DNA from: Hypoxylon rubiginosum
Taxonomy: Eukaryota; Ascomycota; Sordariomycetes; Xylariales; Hypoxylaceae
Length of the DNA: 64,000 bases
Direction: 5' to 3'
NCBI GenBank assembly: GCA_902806565.1
Contig: CADCXA010000055.1
Location: forward strand, 868,001-932,000
The translations under genes and the position numbers were made by a program. Positions 36,988 through 48,891 of the stretch are shown here, piece after piece. Each line of letters begins with the position of its first letter. Position 1 is the first letter of the stretch. The notes below the pieces were generated by a model that saw only the letters and a program-made list of their open reading frames with translations, was not told the DNA's origin and searched no databases.

Positions 36988-37789
36988 TTATCCCGTAAGA
37001 TTGCTCAAAGCGATCGAGATCGCGACAACGATCAAGACGAGCACTATTACGAGCAGGGCCATCAGCTTGACGTTCTTCCACCACATCTGCCTCTTGAGGC
37101 CGCGGCTCCGGACGCGGAACTCGCGGGCGCTGCCGCCGAGGCGGTCGGTCTTGTCGACGAGGAGGTCGATGCGCTCGCCGCGCTCGAGCAGGCCCTCGAT
37201 GTTGCGGGTCATGATGCCGCGGACGTCGTCCATCTCGCGCTGGACGTTGGAGATGGCGTCGTCGCGCCCGCCGCTCGTCGTGCCGAACTCGACCATGAGA
37301 CCCTTCAGCTCGGCGTTGAAGCTGCCGGCTCCGTAGTTGGGCATGTCGCCGAAGTCGAGGGTGCTGAACTCGTCGAGGAACCGCTTCCGGATCTCGAACA
37401 GGTACCCGAACGGCACGCGCCGGCCCAGCGACGATTCGGCGATCACCAGGAACGTGAGGCCCCCGGCCGACGGGTTGTCGGCGTGCGACGACGGCGCCTC
37501 CGATATGTAGTGGATGTGGTGCGCGCCGTGGGTGTACGTGAGCTTCTGCGGGGCGTCATGGCTAATCTTGGGGAGGATGAGGGAGGCGAGGGACGAGGTC
37601 TGCGAGGAGGCCGAGGTCGTGCACTCGGACAGTATGGTGGTGTTGTGCGCGATGCACGAGCTGCAGTTTTCGGACCGTTAGCAAGACGAGTTCATTGGTT
37701 TCTCCGATGGAGGGAGCAAGCAGAATCAAGACGGGATGGATCATCACACACTAGAGAAGTGGAGTTTGAGGTGTCGATGAGGACGCCAT
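36988..37789 (-). CDS. Longin R-SNARE, VAMP7-like
   Basis: This 236-residue vesicle SNARE is built from exons 37789-37752 and 37660-36988. The start MASSSTPQTPLLYSCIAHNT continues into a longin domain (about residues 10-125) that should regulate SNARE pairing. The SNARE motif runs from about 152 to 205 and carries the central zero-layer Arg at 165 (GIMTRNIEGLL). Residues 211-231 form the tail anchor, with only a few residues after it. This is the standard layout of fungal VAMP7-type proteins, which act in fusion with the vacuole or endosome, though the compartment cannot be read from sequence. The second exon is very GC-rich compared with the flanks. Splice phase across the single intron produces the conserved LLYSCIA junction, supporting the model. 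Confidence 0.93.
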
Positions 37790-38372
37790 CTTGGATAGTG
37801 TTACCGAGGCTCGTAGTGTAGAGAGCAGCTGATTGATTGCGGACTTTGATATTGTATCACTTTATGGCTGGCAAGGGACCTTTAGGTATGAGCAGGTATG
37901 GAGAGAAGCGATTTGACGATGTAGGCAATAAGAGTTGGCAGATCTGGTCCAGTCAGCAGTTCCGAAGTGTTGGGTTAAAGTGTTAGAGCTGCCTCTAGCA
38001 GGTCCAGCAGGTCATAGTTCAAGATCCACACCTACATACATGACGACGGGGTGCATTAAGTAATACTGGGCCCAATGAGAAGACGGGCTGGACGGGCAAT
38101 GAGGTGCATTAAGTGGATACCTAGGTACATATCCTAGGTATCAGACCTGAATTGTACGCACGTGTCACGCATATCTCATAGAGTATCGATAAAGAAATCG
38201 ATAAGAAATTTCATGTATGTTAATGAAGCATCACTCAACAAGAAGCTCGTCGAAACATCAAAACAGTTCATCTCCTAAAGCTTCTCTAGCTTCAATTTGA
38301 AGGCCAACCAAATTCAATGAGAGGGAATCTGTTCTAACATGATTCCCAAGCTCTTCACCTCCTTTTTGTGCA
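37790..38372. promoter_or_regulatory. Bidirectional promoter region of R-SNARE and SUV3
   Basis: About 580 bases separate the two divergent genes. One exact TACCTAGGTA palindrome is at 38118-38127, followed by a close variant. No ORF is supportable. Confidence 0.45.
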
Positions 38373-40839
38373 ATGCGCGTCTTTCTCAGAGCTGGATCGG
38401 CTAGTTCAAGCTGCGCAGTTCTGGCATGTCGCAGCCATGCCTTTTCAACATCCACCGCCAGCCGTCGTAGTATTAGGGTAAGAAAGCCTGCAGTTCCAAT
38501 AGTATGAACATTTTGGTATATTCATAACAGCTGACATTTTACAGTCTGCGCCACCATATACGCTTGTAAGATCAGGTTTAAGAGATGGTCTCTCTCAGTG
38601 GTCAACTAATCAAGGCGACAAACGTGCCCCGAACAGTAGGCAAAGTAAACAAGTGCAGAAAGAAGCGACCAGGACCTATGCTATATTCCGAAATCTCGCG
38701 CTTGGCAGATATGACTTGTTGATGAGCACGTCACGGAGCTGGGCAGCGAAGCAGGAGGAGTATAAGGCGTTCGGCGTCAAAACGAAACTAGACTTAGACC
38801 GCGAGGTCAAGCTGTTCAGGAACTCGATAGAGAGAGCATGCGACCTCGCCAGCGAAAAGAATGCTATCTCAAGAAGCGAAAACCCTCTCTTCTGGAGTCT
38901 GCGAAATGCCTTTGTTGAGAACGACGTCTTGGGACTTACTGAAGAAGTTGTGCTCGCCTTTCGAAATTTTCTTATGCGGTCGAGATTTCCCAAGAACATC
39001 GCTGCCACCCATAAGAACATTGCAGACTTCCGGTTTCCGTGGGAATGGTTTCCCGCGACTAGAGCCCTGCAACGCACCATTCATTTACACGTGGGCCCGA
39101 CAAATTCAGGCAAGACTTACAATGCTCTGAAGGCGCTCGAAAACGCCAAAACCGGGATATACGCGGGGCCGCTTCGATTATTGGCACACGAAGTCTACAC
39201 GCGATTCTTAGCCAAGGGCAGAAAATGTGCCCTGATCACCGGGGAAGAGCAACGCATTCCCGAGAACGAGGATATCTATTTTCGAAGCTGTACTGTCGAG
39301 ATGACCCCTCTCAACTCACCGGTAGATGTTGCGGTCATCGACGAGATCCAAATGATCGGAGACGTCGAAAGGGGATGGGCGTGGACGCAAGCATTTCTTG
39401 GCGTGCAAGCCAAGGAAGTCCACCTCTGTGGAGAGGAGCGTGCCGTGGGACTCATCCAGTCTCTCTGTGCTACTATTGGCGATAAATGCGTTATCACCAG
39501 ATATAATCGGCTTAATCCCCTCGAATGCATGAGCGAGAGTTTACATAACAGCTGGGAGAACCTTCAAAAGGGTGATGCCGTCGTTTCGTTTTCTCGAGTT
39601 GGCATCCACGCCATCAAGAGACAGATAGAGGCCACTACGGGACGCCGATGTGCTATAGTCTATGGATCGTTACCGCCAGAAACTCGTGCTCAGCAAGCCG
39701 CGCTTTTCAATGATCCCGATAACGACTACGATTATCTTGTGGCTAGCGATGCCATCGGCATGGGTCTCAACCTAGAAATAAAACGAATTGTCTTTGAGCA
39801 AACACACAAACGTGCCAAGGGTGGTTTCAGAATCATGACCACCTCGGAGTTAAAACAGATAGGGGGCAGGGCTGGACGCTACAGAACAGCACGTCAGGCG
39901 GCTGCGTCCGAGCCGAAGTTAGACACCGACGAGCAAGGAGTAGTTCCCACTCCTAAAACTGGCCAGCCTGGATTGGTCACAGCCATGGTAGACGACGATC
40001 TCAAAAATGTTAGAGAAGCATTCACTCGTGAGCCAGAACCTATAAGAACTGCCGGCATACAACCACCGCCCGCCGTGGTTGAGAGGTTCTCGTCTTACTT
40101 TCCTCCCAACACTCCTTTCAGCTACATCGTAGCCCGCTTACGAGATATTGCCCAAACCTCTCCGAGGTTTCACCTTTGTTACTTGGGAGAGATGTTGACG
40201 ATCGCCGACTTGATCCAGCCCTTCCCTATGTCAGTTTATGATCGCTGCGTCTTCTTGAATGCGCCAGTCTTCCTGCGAGAAGGCTCGGGAGCCCTAGTGG
40301 TGCAAGCCTTCGCGAGATGCGTCTCTACTATGGAAGGTGGCAATCTGATCGATATCCCGGAGGTTAACCTCGAGCTTCTTGACATGGGAGAGGAGGAATT
40401 CCGTCACGAACCAGCGGAGCTTCTGCGACAATTAGAAACTCTTCATAAGACGATAACGCTCTATCTCTGGCTGAGCTACCGCTACTCTGGTGTGTTCCAC
40501 AGCCAGAATCTGGCTTTCCACGTCAAAGAATTAGTTGAGGCCCGAATCGATGCCTATCTAAGCCGAGTCGACGTCAATGTGTATAAGCGGAGAGCGCATA
40601 TGGAACATAGTCGGAAGAGAGCTTTGGAGTCGAAGCGCCAGATACGAAGAGTACTCGGAGAAGAGGCTACGGTGGATGGTCCTAGACACGAATTACCTGG
40701 AGAGTGGAACGAAGAAGGACACGAAGAGCCTCTATTCAGCGATCCAGGGGAACTGAGACCGATCACTCGACTAGCGTCGAACACTGAAAGAGTCAAATCT
40801 AGCCAGAGCCGCAGAAACAACGCTCATGCTAACCATTAA
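38373..40839 (+). CDS. SUV3: Mitochondrial ATP-dependent RNA helicase SUV3
   Basis: Suv3 is the helicase of the mitochondrial degradosome and unwinds RNA for exonucleolytic decay and turnover. Exon 38373-38477 encodes 35 residues, MRVFLRAGSASSSC and onward, rich in Arg, Ser and Ala with no acids: a clear mitochondrial presequence. Exon 38545-40839 supplies the rest, for 799 residues. Motif I GPTNSGKT is at 219-226, motif II DEIQ at 301-304, motif V SDAIGMGLN at 436-444 and motif VI QIGGRAGR at 473-480. The C-terminal region (SSYFPPNTPFSYIVARL and following) matches the Suv3 C-terminal domain. The last 80 residues are charged and variable. The exon 1 model was found by requiring phase 0 at the acceptor 38544, and it yields an ATG directly. 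Confidence 0.95.
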
Positions 40840-41539
40840 TTAGTAAGAGCCAACTTCAGATACTATCGTACGAATGTAGATATGTAAAACAATGTATAGT
40901 ACAGGAAAGTGGAAAGAACACCAAACATAACAACTCTCATGTATTACCTTGGTAGGGTACACGATATATAGAGTATAACATGGCTGGCATGCAGTCCTAT
41001 CACCTAAAATAAAGAAACCTACTCCAACCTCTATAGTAGACTCGCATATTCTGTGCTGGAAAGTGCATAGAAGACTGTAGAAGATAGCTACATACCTACC
41101 TAGGCAGGTAGGTGCTTCTTCAATTTACGTCACATTGCATTGCCAGAAACACCACGGGGTTTCGATCTAAGAAAAAGACCAAGTAGGTGCTTTGAACGCC
41201 TAACCCTTAGAACTGCGACAGAGAGTAAGAAAACCTCTATTTTATTGACATCAAACTATCTTCATAACTACGCCTACGCCTTCGTGCAAGACATCCTATG
41301 AAATATGCTTTACATGACGTGCTTCTAGCAATCCTATATTTAACAATGGGCCTTTTGTGACCCTCGCATACACCCTACCTTTAATCACAACAGCCCGTCC
41401 GAACCAGTCTCATCTTTCCTACCTCTAAGCCTCTCGAATATTCGTCATGGAAGAAAGCCCTGAAGATGTCAGCCCCTCGACGGAATGCCCCCGTCGGAGG
41501 AGCGCTGCCAGTCGATAGCGACCTCACAGCATCTCCGGT
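40840..41539. other. Intergenic region downstream of SUV3
   Basis: No gene is seen. The region holds the SUV3 3' flank and the promoter of the next plus-strand gene, with a CCTACCTAGGCAGGTAGG near-palindrome at about 41095. Confidence 0.45.
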
Positions 41540-43548
41540 ATGGACGGCTCCACGAGCAGGCTGCCATCGTCTTCGGTAGCATCGGTGGCCACCGCGAACC
41601 CCCCTGCGCGCCGGAGCGTGAAGGACTCTTTCAACAGCGCCCCCGTCACTCCTACCAGCAACAGCTCCTACATCGACCCGCCGCGGCCCGCCAAACAGGG
41701 CCACGAATGGGTCTGGTTCCCGGCCGGATACTGGGCCGAGCGCGAGGTCGTCGAGGCCCCCGGGAAAGTCATGAAGCACTTCAAGTGGCGCAAGCGTTCT
41801 GGCAAGAGCAGCTCCGGCAGAGCTACGGAGGAAGAATCCGAACACTTTTGGGACCACACGCAGCGGATCTTCGGCCATCCGTCTCTGCCAAACTCCTTTA
41901 TCGCAGAAGAAGGGCACGTCCAGTCGGTACAGAGGCCCCCGACCAATCGTCACGGCACCAGTAGCGAGAGTGGCGGATCTTCGTTTCCTTTGCTTCGGAC
42001 GCCGCAGGCAGAACTTCCCAGCCCGTATCTGACCGAAGAGGCGCACGTCCAATCTTTGCAACGTTCGCCTCTAAGTCAGCCCATGAACAGCCCCATGAAA
42101 AGCCACACGAATAGCAGCGAGAGCGGTACCTCCTTGTCCAAGCCAACTAATCCGCTGCAGAGCCCTGCCCTGACGATCGAGAAAGGAGACACGGATACCA
42201 CACCGACCCCCGTCCCTACCTCTGTGAATATACCGATCAGCCAATCCGGAACATCCCTCTCGTCATTCCTACACCTAGCGCCGACGTCCCCAGACGACAA
42301 GCCGAAGAAGTCGTTCATCGCGAGACTGCTTCCAGAACCCAGGCCGGTACGTCGCGAGATTCTAGCAGAACTTCCTTCCCAGGCAAAGCACAGTTCCTCC
42401 TCTTCCCCCTTTCTTTTCATAGAGGTTTGCATGATACTGATAAAAGAGCATACTGCGCAGAAGATGAAAAAGATGCACAGCGACAACGACTCGTACGACT
42501 ACACAGCCCGCACGATCGAGGGCGCGCGCGCGCAGCTCCTGGCCCACCACCACAGCCAGAGCTCGACGCCCACGCCCATCATGAGCCGCGTCGCGTCGCT
42601 ATTGCTGCGCGAGGAAGGGGGCGCGGGAGGCAAGAGGGCCTGGTCGCGCTCGCTCAAGCTCTTCGGCAAAAGCCCCTGGCACCGCCAGGCGTCGGCCGGC
42701 TCCGAGGCCAGTGCCTCGAGCTCCCTCCGGGATGTACTCAGGGGGCAGACGCCGGTTGGGAGTCCGGTTTCTGATTTAGGTGCGTGTCACCCCTTTTATA
42801 GCCCCTGGAAAGGAAACACTCAGGAGAGAGGGCGGACGTAGACAATTGCATAAGAGATGGAATAGTCGAGCTAACCAGTCAACTCAGAACCGCTGAAATC
42901 ACACTGCGCGCAATTCCCAGGCGGTGTAAGTCTAATGGCTCTCTCATCCCCCGGTCTGCTCTCACCCCTTGTTCCTGTGTAACTGACCACATACCACGGA
43001 CGCAGGAAGCAAGGCGCGTGAAAACGCCGCCGCTTCGCGAGAGCGGACAGCACCGAGACCGACCACGGTCCTTCTTCTTCGACATCGCGACGCCGCCGCG
43101 TCCTCGCGGCGGTAGCAACTGTAGCAACAACAACAGCAGCTGCAGCAGCATCGGGGAATGGGAGTCGCACCACCGGCCTCGAAGCTCGCCTCCTCCGCCT
43201 CCGGCCGCCATGCTATGGCGGGACCACGGCGGGAAAGAAGATACGGACGACGGAGACGGGCAGGGGGTAGACAAGGGGAAGAAGAACAAGAAGAATAAGA
43301 GGGAATCGGGCAAGGAGTGGTGGGAAGTGCCGGCGGCGGTGCCCCGGTACGAGGCCATGGCGCCGGCGTCCTTCGAGTTCGACATGCCGGAGCACCTGCC
43401 CAGCAGCCCCATGTGCCCGGCCAACACGCGGCACAAGTCCGGCGGCACCGGCGTCTGCGTGTACCACGGCAGGAGGAAGCGGGTGGGCGTCGGGGGCGAC
43501 GAGGAGAGGAGTGACGATGAGGATGACGATGCGGATGTCTGGACGTAA
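41540..43548 (+). CDS. Conserved fungal protein of unknown function
   Basis: I recognise this as a protein conserved among filamentous ascomycetes but know of no function. The model has exons 41540-42346, 42461-42779, 42888-42925 and 43006-43548, giving 568 residues. The N-terminus contains a conserved patch, GHEWVWFPAGYWAERE, followed by Ser/Thr/Pro-rich disorder. The last exon ends with a strongly conserved block, WWEVPAAVPRYEAMAPASF and then PEHLPSSPMCPANTRHKSGG, and a short acidic tail. The first intron (114 nt) is a multiple of three and has no stop, so it could be retained, but it has a GTACGT donor, pyrimidine run, CTGAT branch and GCGCAG end. The DNA is GC-rich towards the 3' end. No membrane segment or enzyme motif is visible. 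Confidence 0.75.
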
Positions 43549-44045
43549 GGGGGATAGGGGGGCGTGTTACATAAGTGGTCACTACGAGGTACTCACTCAA
43601 AAAGTTCGAATATGCGATAATGTGCCGCGAAAAAAAAAAAGAACCATCCATTTTACCTAACCAAGTTAACTTAGGTACCCGTGCTGTTGATTGCCTGCCT
43701 CCTCCCTCTTTATAATGAGTGATGTTATATTTTTATATGCTACGTAAGAGGAAATAGAATCCACGACGCTCTCCCACCAAACTCCCTCGAAAAAGCCAAC
43801 CGTATATGACAGGTTTTACTGTACAGCCAGGTGACGTATTTCCAACCCAGTCCGAACCAATTCCGCCTGAATTTCGCGTAGAAGCGCAAAATTGCCACGT
43901 CACGCCTTCAGCCTTCCCACGAATACTCCAGCTCGGGCAGGATCCGCCGCAGCGCGAACGGGCGCGGGGACAGGATGGACGGCGGGCGCAGGAGCTCGAC
44001 GGGGACGAGGTACAGCGACGACGGCGACCGAGACGCGCGCGGCGC
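43549..44045. other. Convergent 3' flanks
   Basis: This stretch lies between two converging genes and should contain both polyadenylation regions. An A-run sits near 43630. I see no other gene. Confidence 0.45.
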
Positions 44046-44741
44046 CTAGTCGTGGGTCTGGATCTTGTTGTCGCCCTTGACGGCCTCGGCGTACGTCGGC
44101 GGGGCCGCGGCGCCGCCCTCGTCGTGGCCGTTTGCAGGGCCTGCCGACGACGACGAAGCGGCGTGGTTACTGTTGTTGCCGTTGCTAGTGCCGCCGTAGT
44201 TCGGGTGCGAAGGAGGAGCGTTAGACGGCTTAGGTTGCGGCTGGGGCTCGCGCTCGGGCTGCTGGACGAAGACGTAGACGTGGCCGCGCTCGTCGTCCGG
44301 CGGGACCGCTTCGTACTCGTAGGTTTCGGGGAACTTGGAGATGATGTACCAAGCGTGCAGGAGGCCCGGGATCTGTAGATGAGAGGAGAGGGAGTTAGGA
44401 TATCGATCGGCTGGCGAACGTTGTTGCGGTGCGATTGAAGGGGAAAGACTTACGTAGCCTAGCATGCAGAGGAGGATGTTGATGATGGAGTCGGCGGAGC
44501 AGAGGCCGCATTTCACCCATACTGTAATTCATCTGTTAGTCTCGAACTCTCCTAATATCGATTGGCATTCACCGCCTGGATCGTCACGATGGGCTGGTGG
44601 AGAGTCTGGCACGAATGTTTTGCCCGCCAGGCAGACGAATAACATCAGGCGGGGAAAGCAGAGTCATGGGAGGAATGACGTACCAGGTAAAGGAGGAAAG
44701 AGGATGGCCAGGAGGCCGAGGAACAGATCTGCGGTGCACAT
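44046..44741 (-). CDS. Pmp3/RCI2-family membrane protein with long cytosolic tail
   Basis: Exons 44741-44684, 44521-44454 and 44372-44046 give 150 residues. The first 60 residues are the Pmp3 (RCI2, UPF0057) module: two hydrophobic helices, starting CTADLFLGLLAILFPPLP and continuing with VKCGLCSADSIINILLCMLGY. The conserved HAWYIISKFPE follows. Classical Pmp3 stops there at about 55 residues and affects membrane potential and salt tolerance. Here a tail of some 90 residues is added, rich in Pro, Asn, Ser and Gly, with PPTYAEAV near the end. PPxY is a WW-domain ligand, so Rsp5-type ubiquitin ligase binding is plausible, as for yeast Sna3. Both introns fall at typical positions and all phases close. 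Confidence 0.9.
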
Positions 44742-45277
44742 ATCGACGGGTTCTTATGTATGCGAGAAGGCTTAGTCTAAAGTGAGAGGGGAAAAAGCCG
44801 TAGTAGTCGAAGCGAAAGTTATATAGGAAGTTTTCTGGAATGAAGATTTAAAAATGCATCGTAAGGTTTTGTTTCTCGTTGACGAATGGCTTATGGTCAA
44901 TGGTCATGCGAGTTTCCCAAAAGTCCTCTTGTTACCGAGTACAGTGTGGGGTGTTACTTCATGCCTTCTATATCGGGACGGGATTACAGGGTCTAGGCTA
45001 CTAAGGCTGCTAGGCCAGGCAGACAAATTCCTCGCGCTAGGCTGTAGATACGCTAAAATTGCCACTGTCTCGACTGTGTACCTAGGTACCGGATGTGTGT
45101 CCATTCCTCCCCGTGTGGCTGAGCTAAAGGGCTTGCGTGGCTTTCAGCTTTGCTGACTGTTACCGAATCGCTACAGTACCTCCTACTCCTATAAGAGCCG
45201 GCACATGGGCAGTGATGTGTATAGGTACGGAATAACTCGAGATATTCTGGAACTGATATAGAAGAGATCCAGCCATC
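44742..45277. other. Intergenic region
   Basis: This is the promoter side of the Pmp3-like gene and the 3' side of the next one. A TACCTAGGTA palindrome lies at 45079-45088. No gene is supportable. Confidence 0.45.
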
Positions 45278-48200
45278 CTAAGGAACTTGTTTATCCCCAG
45301 AGGTGGGTACCGGGGCTTGCCTTGAAGTTTCGCCAGTGTCTTCCACACTCTCGATCGTTGCCGGAGTCGGTTCTAGTAGGCCATAATTCAGCTCAAGTCG
45401 CAAACGAAACGCATAATTCTCTGATTTTCACTTACTGACAGTCAACCTTTTCGTATCTTCCTTTCCCGGTGGCTTCTTGTCGGCCTCCGCTGCATCCGCC
45501 TCTTCAACCTCTTCAACGGCGGCGCCCTCTTGATCATCTCGTGCCTTGGCAGGATTGTCTATATCGATCTGCGGCTCTTCTTCTATGCTGTATATCCAAG
45601 AATCGATAGCGGCATCTTGATCCTCAGCTGGTAATGTAGGAAATTTCTCCTTTTTCTCGTCATCACCATCCTTAATATTAGACGGAGTGTCAGCAGGGGG
45701 TTGTTTACCCCTTTCGCTGTCCTCGTCAAGCACATATCCACTTTGCTTGCCGCCACCGGCTCCGCTGCTGGCATTTTTCGTATCTGGCTTGCGTTTTGGT
45801 TCTGTCGCCGACCGTCTTGGGGATTCCGTTACGTCTAGCGGATCCAGGTCCAGGTACTTTGTTGGCCCCGGAGGATTGTATCGGCGGTCTCTGAGCATCC
45901 GTTTAGCTGCTTCTTCCCTCTCTTGCTTCTCCCGTTTAGCTTCCTCTTCTTGCATGACCCGCCTTTCCTGCTCCTCTATTTCCAATATCTCCTTCTTTTG
46001 GTCATCTATCGCAATTTCCAAGTATTCCCGTTTGTCTGCCGTGTCTTCCTTTTTCTCTGGCGATTCGTCTTCTATAACTTTCACCAGTTCGGCTTCGAGG
46101 TAGTATAAAATCTTCTCAGCTTTACGACGCTTCTCTGCAAAGGACACTTCGGAGCGTGCTTGCGTAGGGCCAGATGGCTTCTTATCATCCCGCACTCTGG
46201 TGACGTGAATCTTTGCTTCTTTCATGTCATCCCCTCGTTTTTGCGGCTCAATGTTGAAGACTTTCATTTTCGTTACCAACTCCTCTTGCGTGGGAGTATG
46301 CTTATCGCTCGTCCCCGGCTTGTTGGAAGAAATCTCGAGGTTTTCAAATGACACTGTCATTTTCTTGCCGTCGGGTATGTCTGGCTGTATTGTAACATGG
46401 ATATCCTCTAAATCATTCTCGGATAACTCAGCATCGCGTCGATCGGTTTCGAGTCGCTTTTTCTTGGCATCAAGAATCTTTTGCTCGAAACCAAGTCGAT
46501 CTTCTTCTTCCTGCCACTCTGTCCGAGTCGCATTTGAGTTTCGCAAACTGCCGCCAGCTCGACGAGCACGGCCTTTCACACCTGGAAATTTTTCATCGAT
46601 TTCCCTACGGAACCCTTCTGGGAGTTCTCTGTATGTCTTGTCAGCTGCCTCCAACGCCTGTTTAGCCGTTGGCCCCTCGCCCTCCAACGCGTATTGCACC
46701 ATTCTAAGGGTCCAAGAGTCTACTACGTCTAGACAGTTCGAAAAGAATGACATAGAGAACAATCCTGATATCTCCGCCTTTAAATCATTTCGTAAGTCAT
46801 CCGTATTGCAAATCAGATATTTCGAAATCAATGTTTTCGAATAGTTGTAGAGATCTCCTTGAGCCAGCTTCTGTAGGTTGCTAAGCTCTCGGAACTCCTT
46901 TGCGGGATTCGCCGAGAGTTTTATGAGTTCCTGCAAGGCTATAGATTCGGTTTGAAAGTCACCAAGACTCTTTGAAGTTTTCGCTACTATTTTCGCGGAA
47001 TCCTCGTAATCTGGCGGCGGTTGGTTCGGAATCCACCCCGGAGTCTCATCTTTCAAGGGGATGTATTGCGGTAATCGAGTCCGTTTCGTATAGAACGTTA
47101 TTCCCTCTGACGATCGAAGGTTCTGTCGCTGGGACTCGATGTAACCGGAGCCTTTGGTATGGGTGAATCGAGATTTTGCTAGCATCCATCTCATGAAAGG
47201 TCGACTTCTCATGCTAGTAGGGTCTTTTTCGATAATGGCGAATACAAGCGGTGCACACTGGTCTAGAATATCTTCAATGAGATCATCCGTTCCTGTGATA
47301 GTTATCAATTCATCCAAGATGAAAGACATGAGAATATCAAGAAGTGCGAGGATCGTCGATGTATCCTTTTCCTCGGCCACCCCCGACCAATCAGTGATGA
47401 GACCTTGGACTCGCCGCCGGATGTCAGGATCATCACTCCAATCATTGCTAATATCAACTTCCGGAGTCAACATCCTCGCCATAGCAATATCGCGAAGATC
47501 CCATATTCTTCCATTCCTGAGGAGATTCGTATATAGGCTTCTGAAGAAGAAGGGAGAAAAGAGGTGGGTCAGCTGCTGACGGACCTTTTTGTTTGGGAGA
47601 TTCCCCAAACGACAAGCTAGCGCGAGCATTTTGACCTACATTGCTCAGTTCATTACTCAGTTCTGTATGAATGTTGGCGGGTCGTAGGCAAACTCACCTC
47701 GGTTGAACTTATATTTTCTTTCTCGCTAGAGTCGTTGCTTGTGGCGAGCGCTATTGAATATCTGAGACGGTCGAGCCCTCCAAGAATGGAATCAAACGAA
47801 TCCTTCAAGAAGATACTAGGTTTGTGGCAAGCAATGAAAACTCGCATCAACTCCCAGTACCAAATGAGCAGGCCTCCGTCAAGGGTATCCCTAATGTTGC
47901 TTCCTGCGTTGTATATGGCATCATCGTGGAGACCGGATAAAGTATTATAGTCTCCTTGTTCCAGTAACATCTCCGCGTACTCTACGAGGATGTAGGGCTT
48001 GTCCAAGTGATCTTGAAGGTTGTCCTTGAAGAACTGAGTTGCCGAAGTAAAGTCGCCTAGTCTTTGTAGACGGCAAAATTCCTCTAGAACTTCTTCGAGA
48101 TCTTCTTGCACGGGCATTTTGAGATGAACCGTAAGGTCCCTAGTGTTGCGTGGATCCCAGATGCCGTCGACATTTCGTTCCTGAAGGATGTCTCCGGCAA

Positions 48201-48465
48201 CGAACCGATCGATGTTTCGCGTAGTCTGCTGCTCTCGCCTAATGTACGGTGGGACCGTAATACGATAACCAACAGAGTCGTCGTCATCATCATCATCAAC
48301 GAATCTCGAATTCCTATTTGCGATGAATTCTCGTCGTCGCTTTTCAAGTTGCATCCCATCAGCCCTTCTTTGGGCTTCATCCATATCCCACATGACCTCT
48401 CCCGTTTCCCGGTCTACCACGCGTTCCCTAGACTTGGATTCCACCTTGGTATGACGGTTGGCCAT
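45278..48465 (-). CDS. Large TPR-like and coiled-coil protein of unknown function
   Basis: I do not know a function for this protein, though similar fungal proteins exist. Exons 48465-47698, 47635-45436 and 45372-45278 close in phase and give 1020 residues. Residues 133-176 (RLQRLGDFTSATQFF, then LVEYAEMLLEQGDYNTL) look like a pair of TPR-type helices. Residues about 260-600 are mostly helical. From about 760 to 860 comes a long charged coiled coil rich in Glu, Lys and Gln, and the C-terminus is acidic and disordered. There is no signal peptide or membrane segment. The last intron is inferred from the GTAAGT donor at 45435; without it the frame stops at 45428. The gene is divergent from another unknown gene at 48892. 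Confidence 0.75.
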
Positions 48466-48891
48466 GTTGCCACGTTCCTGAGGTAGGTAGACAAGTAAGT
48501 AAGTGGTGAAGAGTTTATGGAGTCAAGCCCCTTTAGACGAGAATAAGTAGATGACCAAACAATGAATAGAAACGACCGTCAAAATGAGGCGCAATGTAAG
48601 CAGACATAAGTTCGAGTGAGTGAGGTGAAATTTCTGGCCCCCATCTACGGAGCGCTCGACAGCCGACATAACGTTGCATCGCGAATTACTAAGCTGATTT
48701 GACCAGGGGATTTTACTTTTTTTTCAGCTCTTCAAGCCAGCCACCAGCCAAGCCATCTAAGCCATGCAGGCCCTGCAAGCCTACATTTTAAATGGAGCGG
48801 GAGCGAGAGCGAGATTCTGTAGTCGTGTTTACAATTTTGAGCTGACATTTTGATTTTGATCTTATCAATTTTCCCTCAAACCCGCGTGACG
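48466..48891. promoter_or_regulatory. Shared promoter of two divergent unknown genes
   Basis: This 426-bp gap is the only possible promoter for both flanking genes unless leaders overlap coding sequence. It contains a T-run near 48716 and purine-rich GAGCGAGAGC near 48800. No known motif is identified. Confidence 0.45.

Noticed and set aside
43018..43651. Long minus-strand ORFs opposite the last exon of the unknown gene
   Set aside because: They come from GC-rich codon structure on the other strand, where the conserved WWEVP and PEHLPSSPMC blocks are coded.
45428..47629. Separate 733-residue gene downstream of a separate 270-residue gene
   Set aside because: A standard intron (47636-47697) joins the two frames in phase, and neither half has a good independent end or start.
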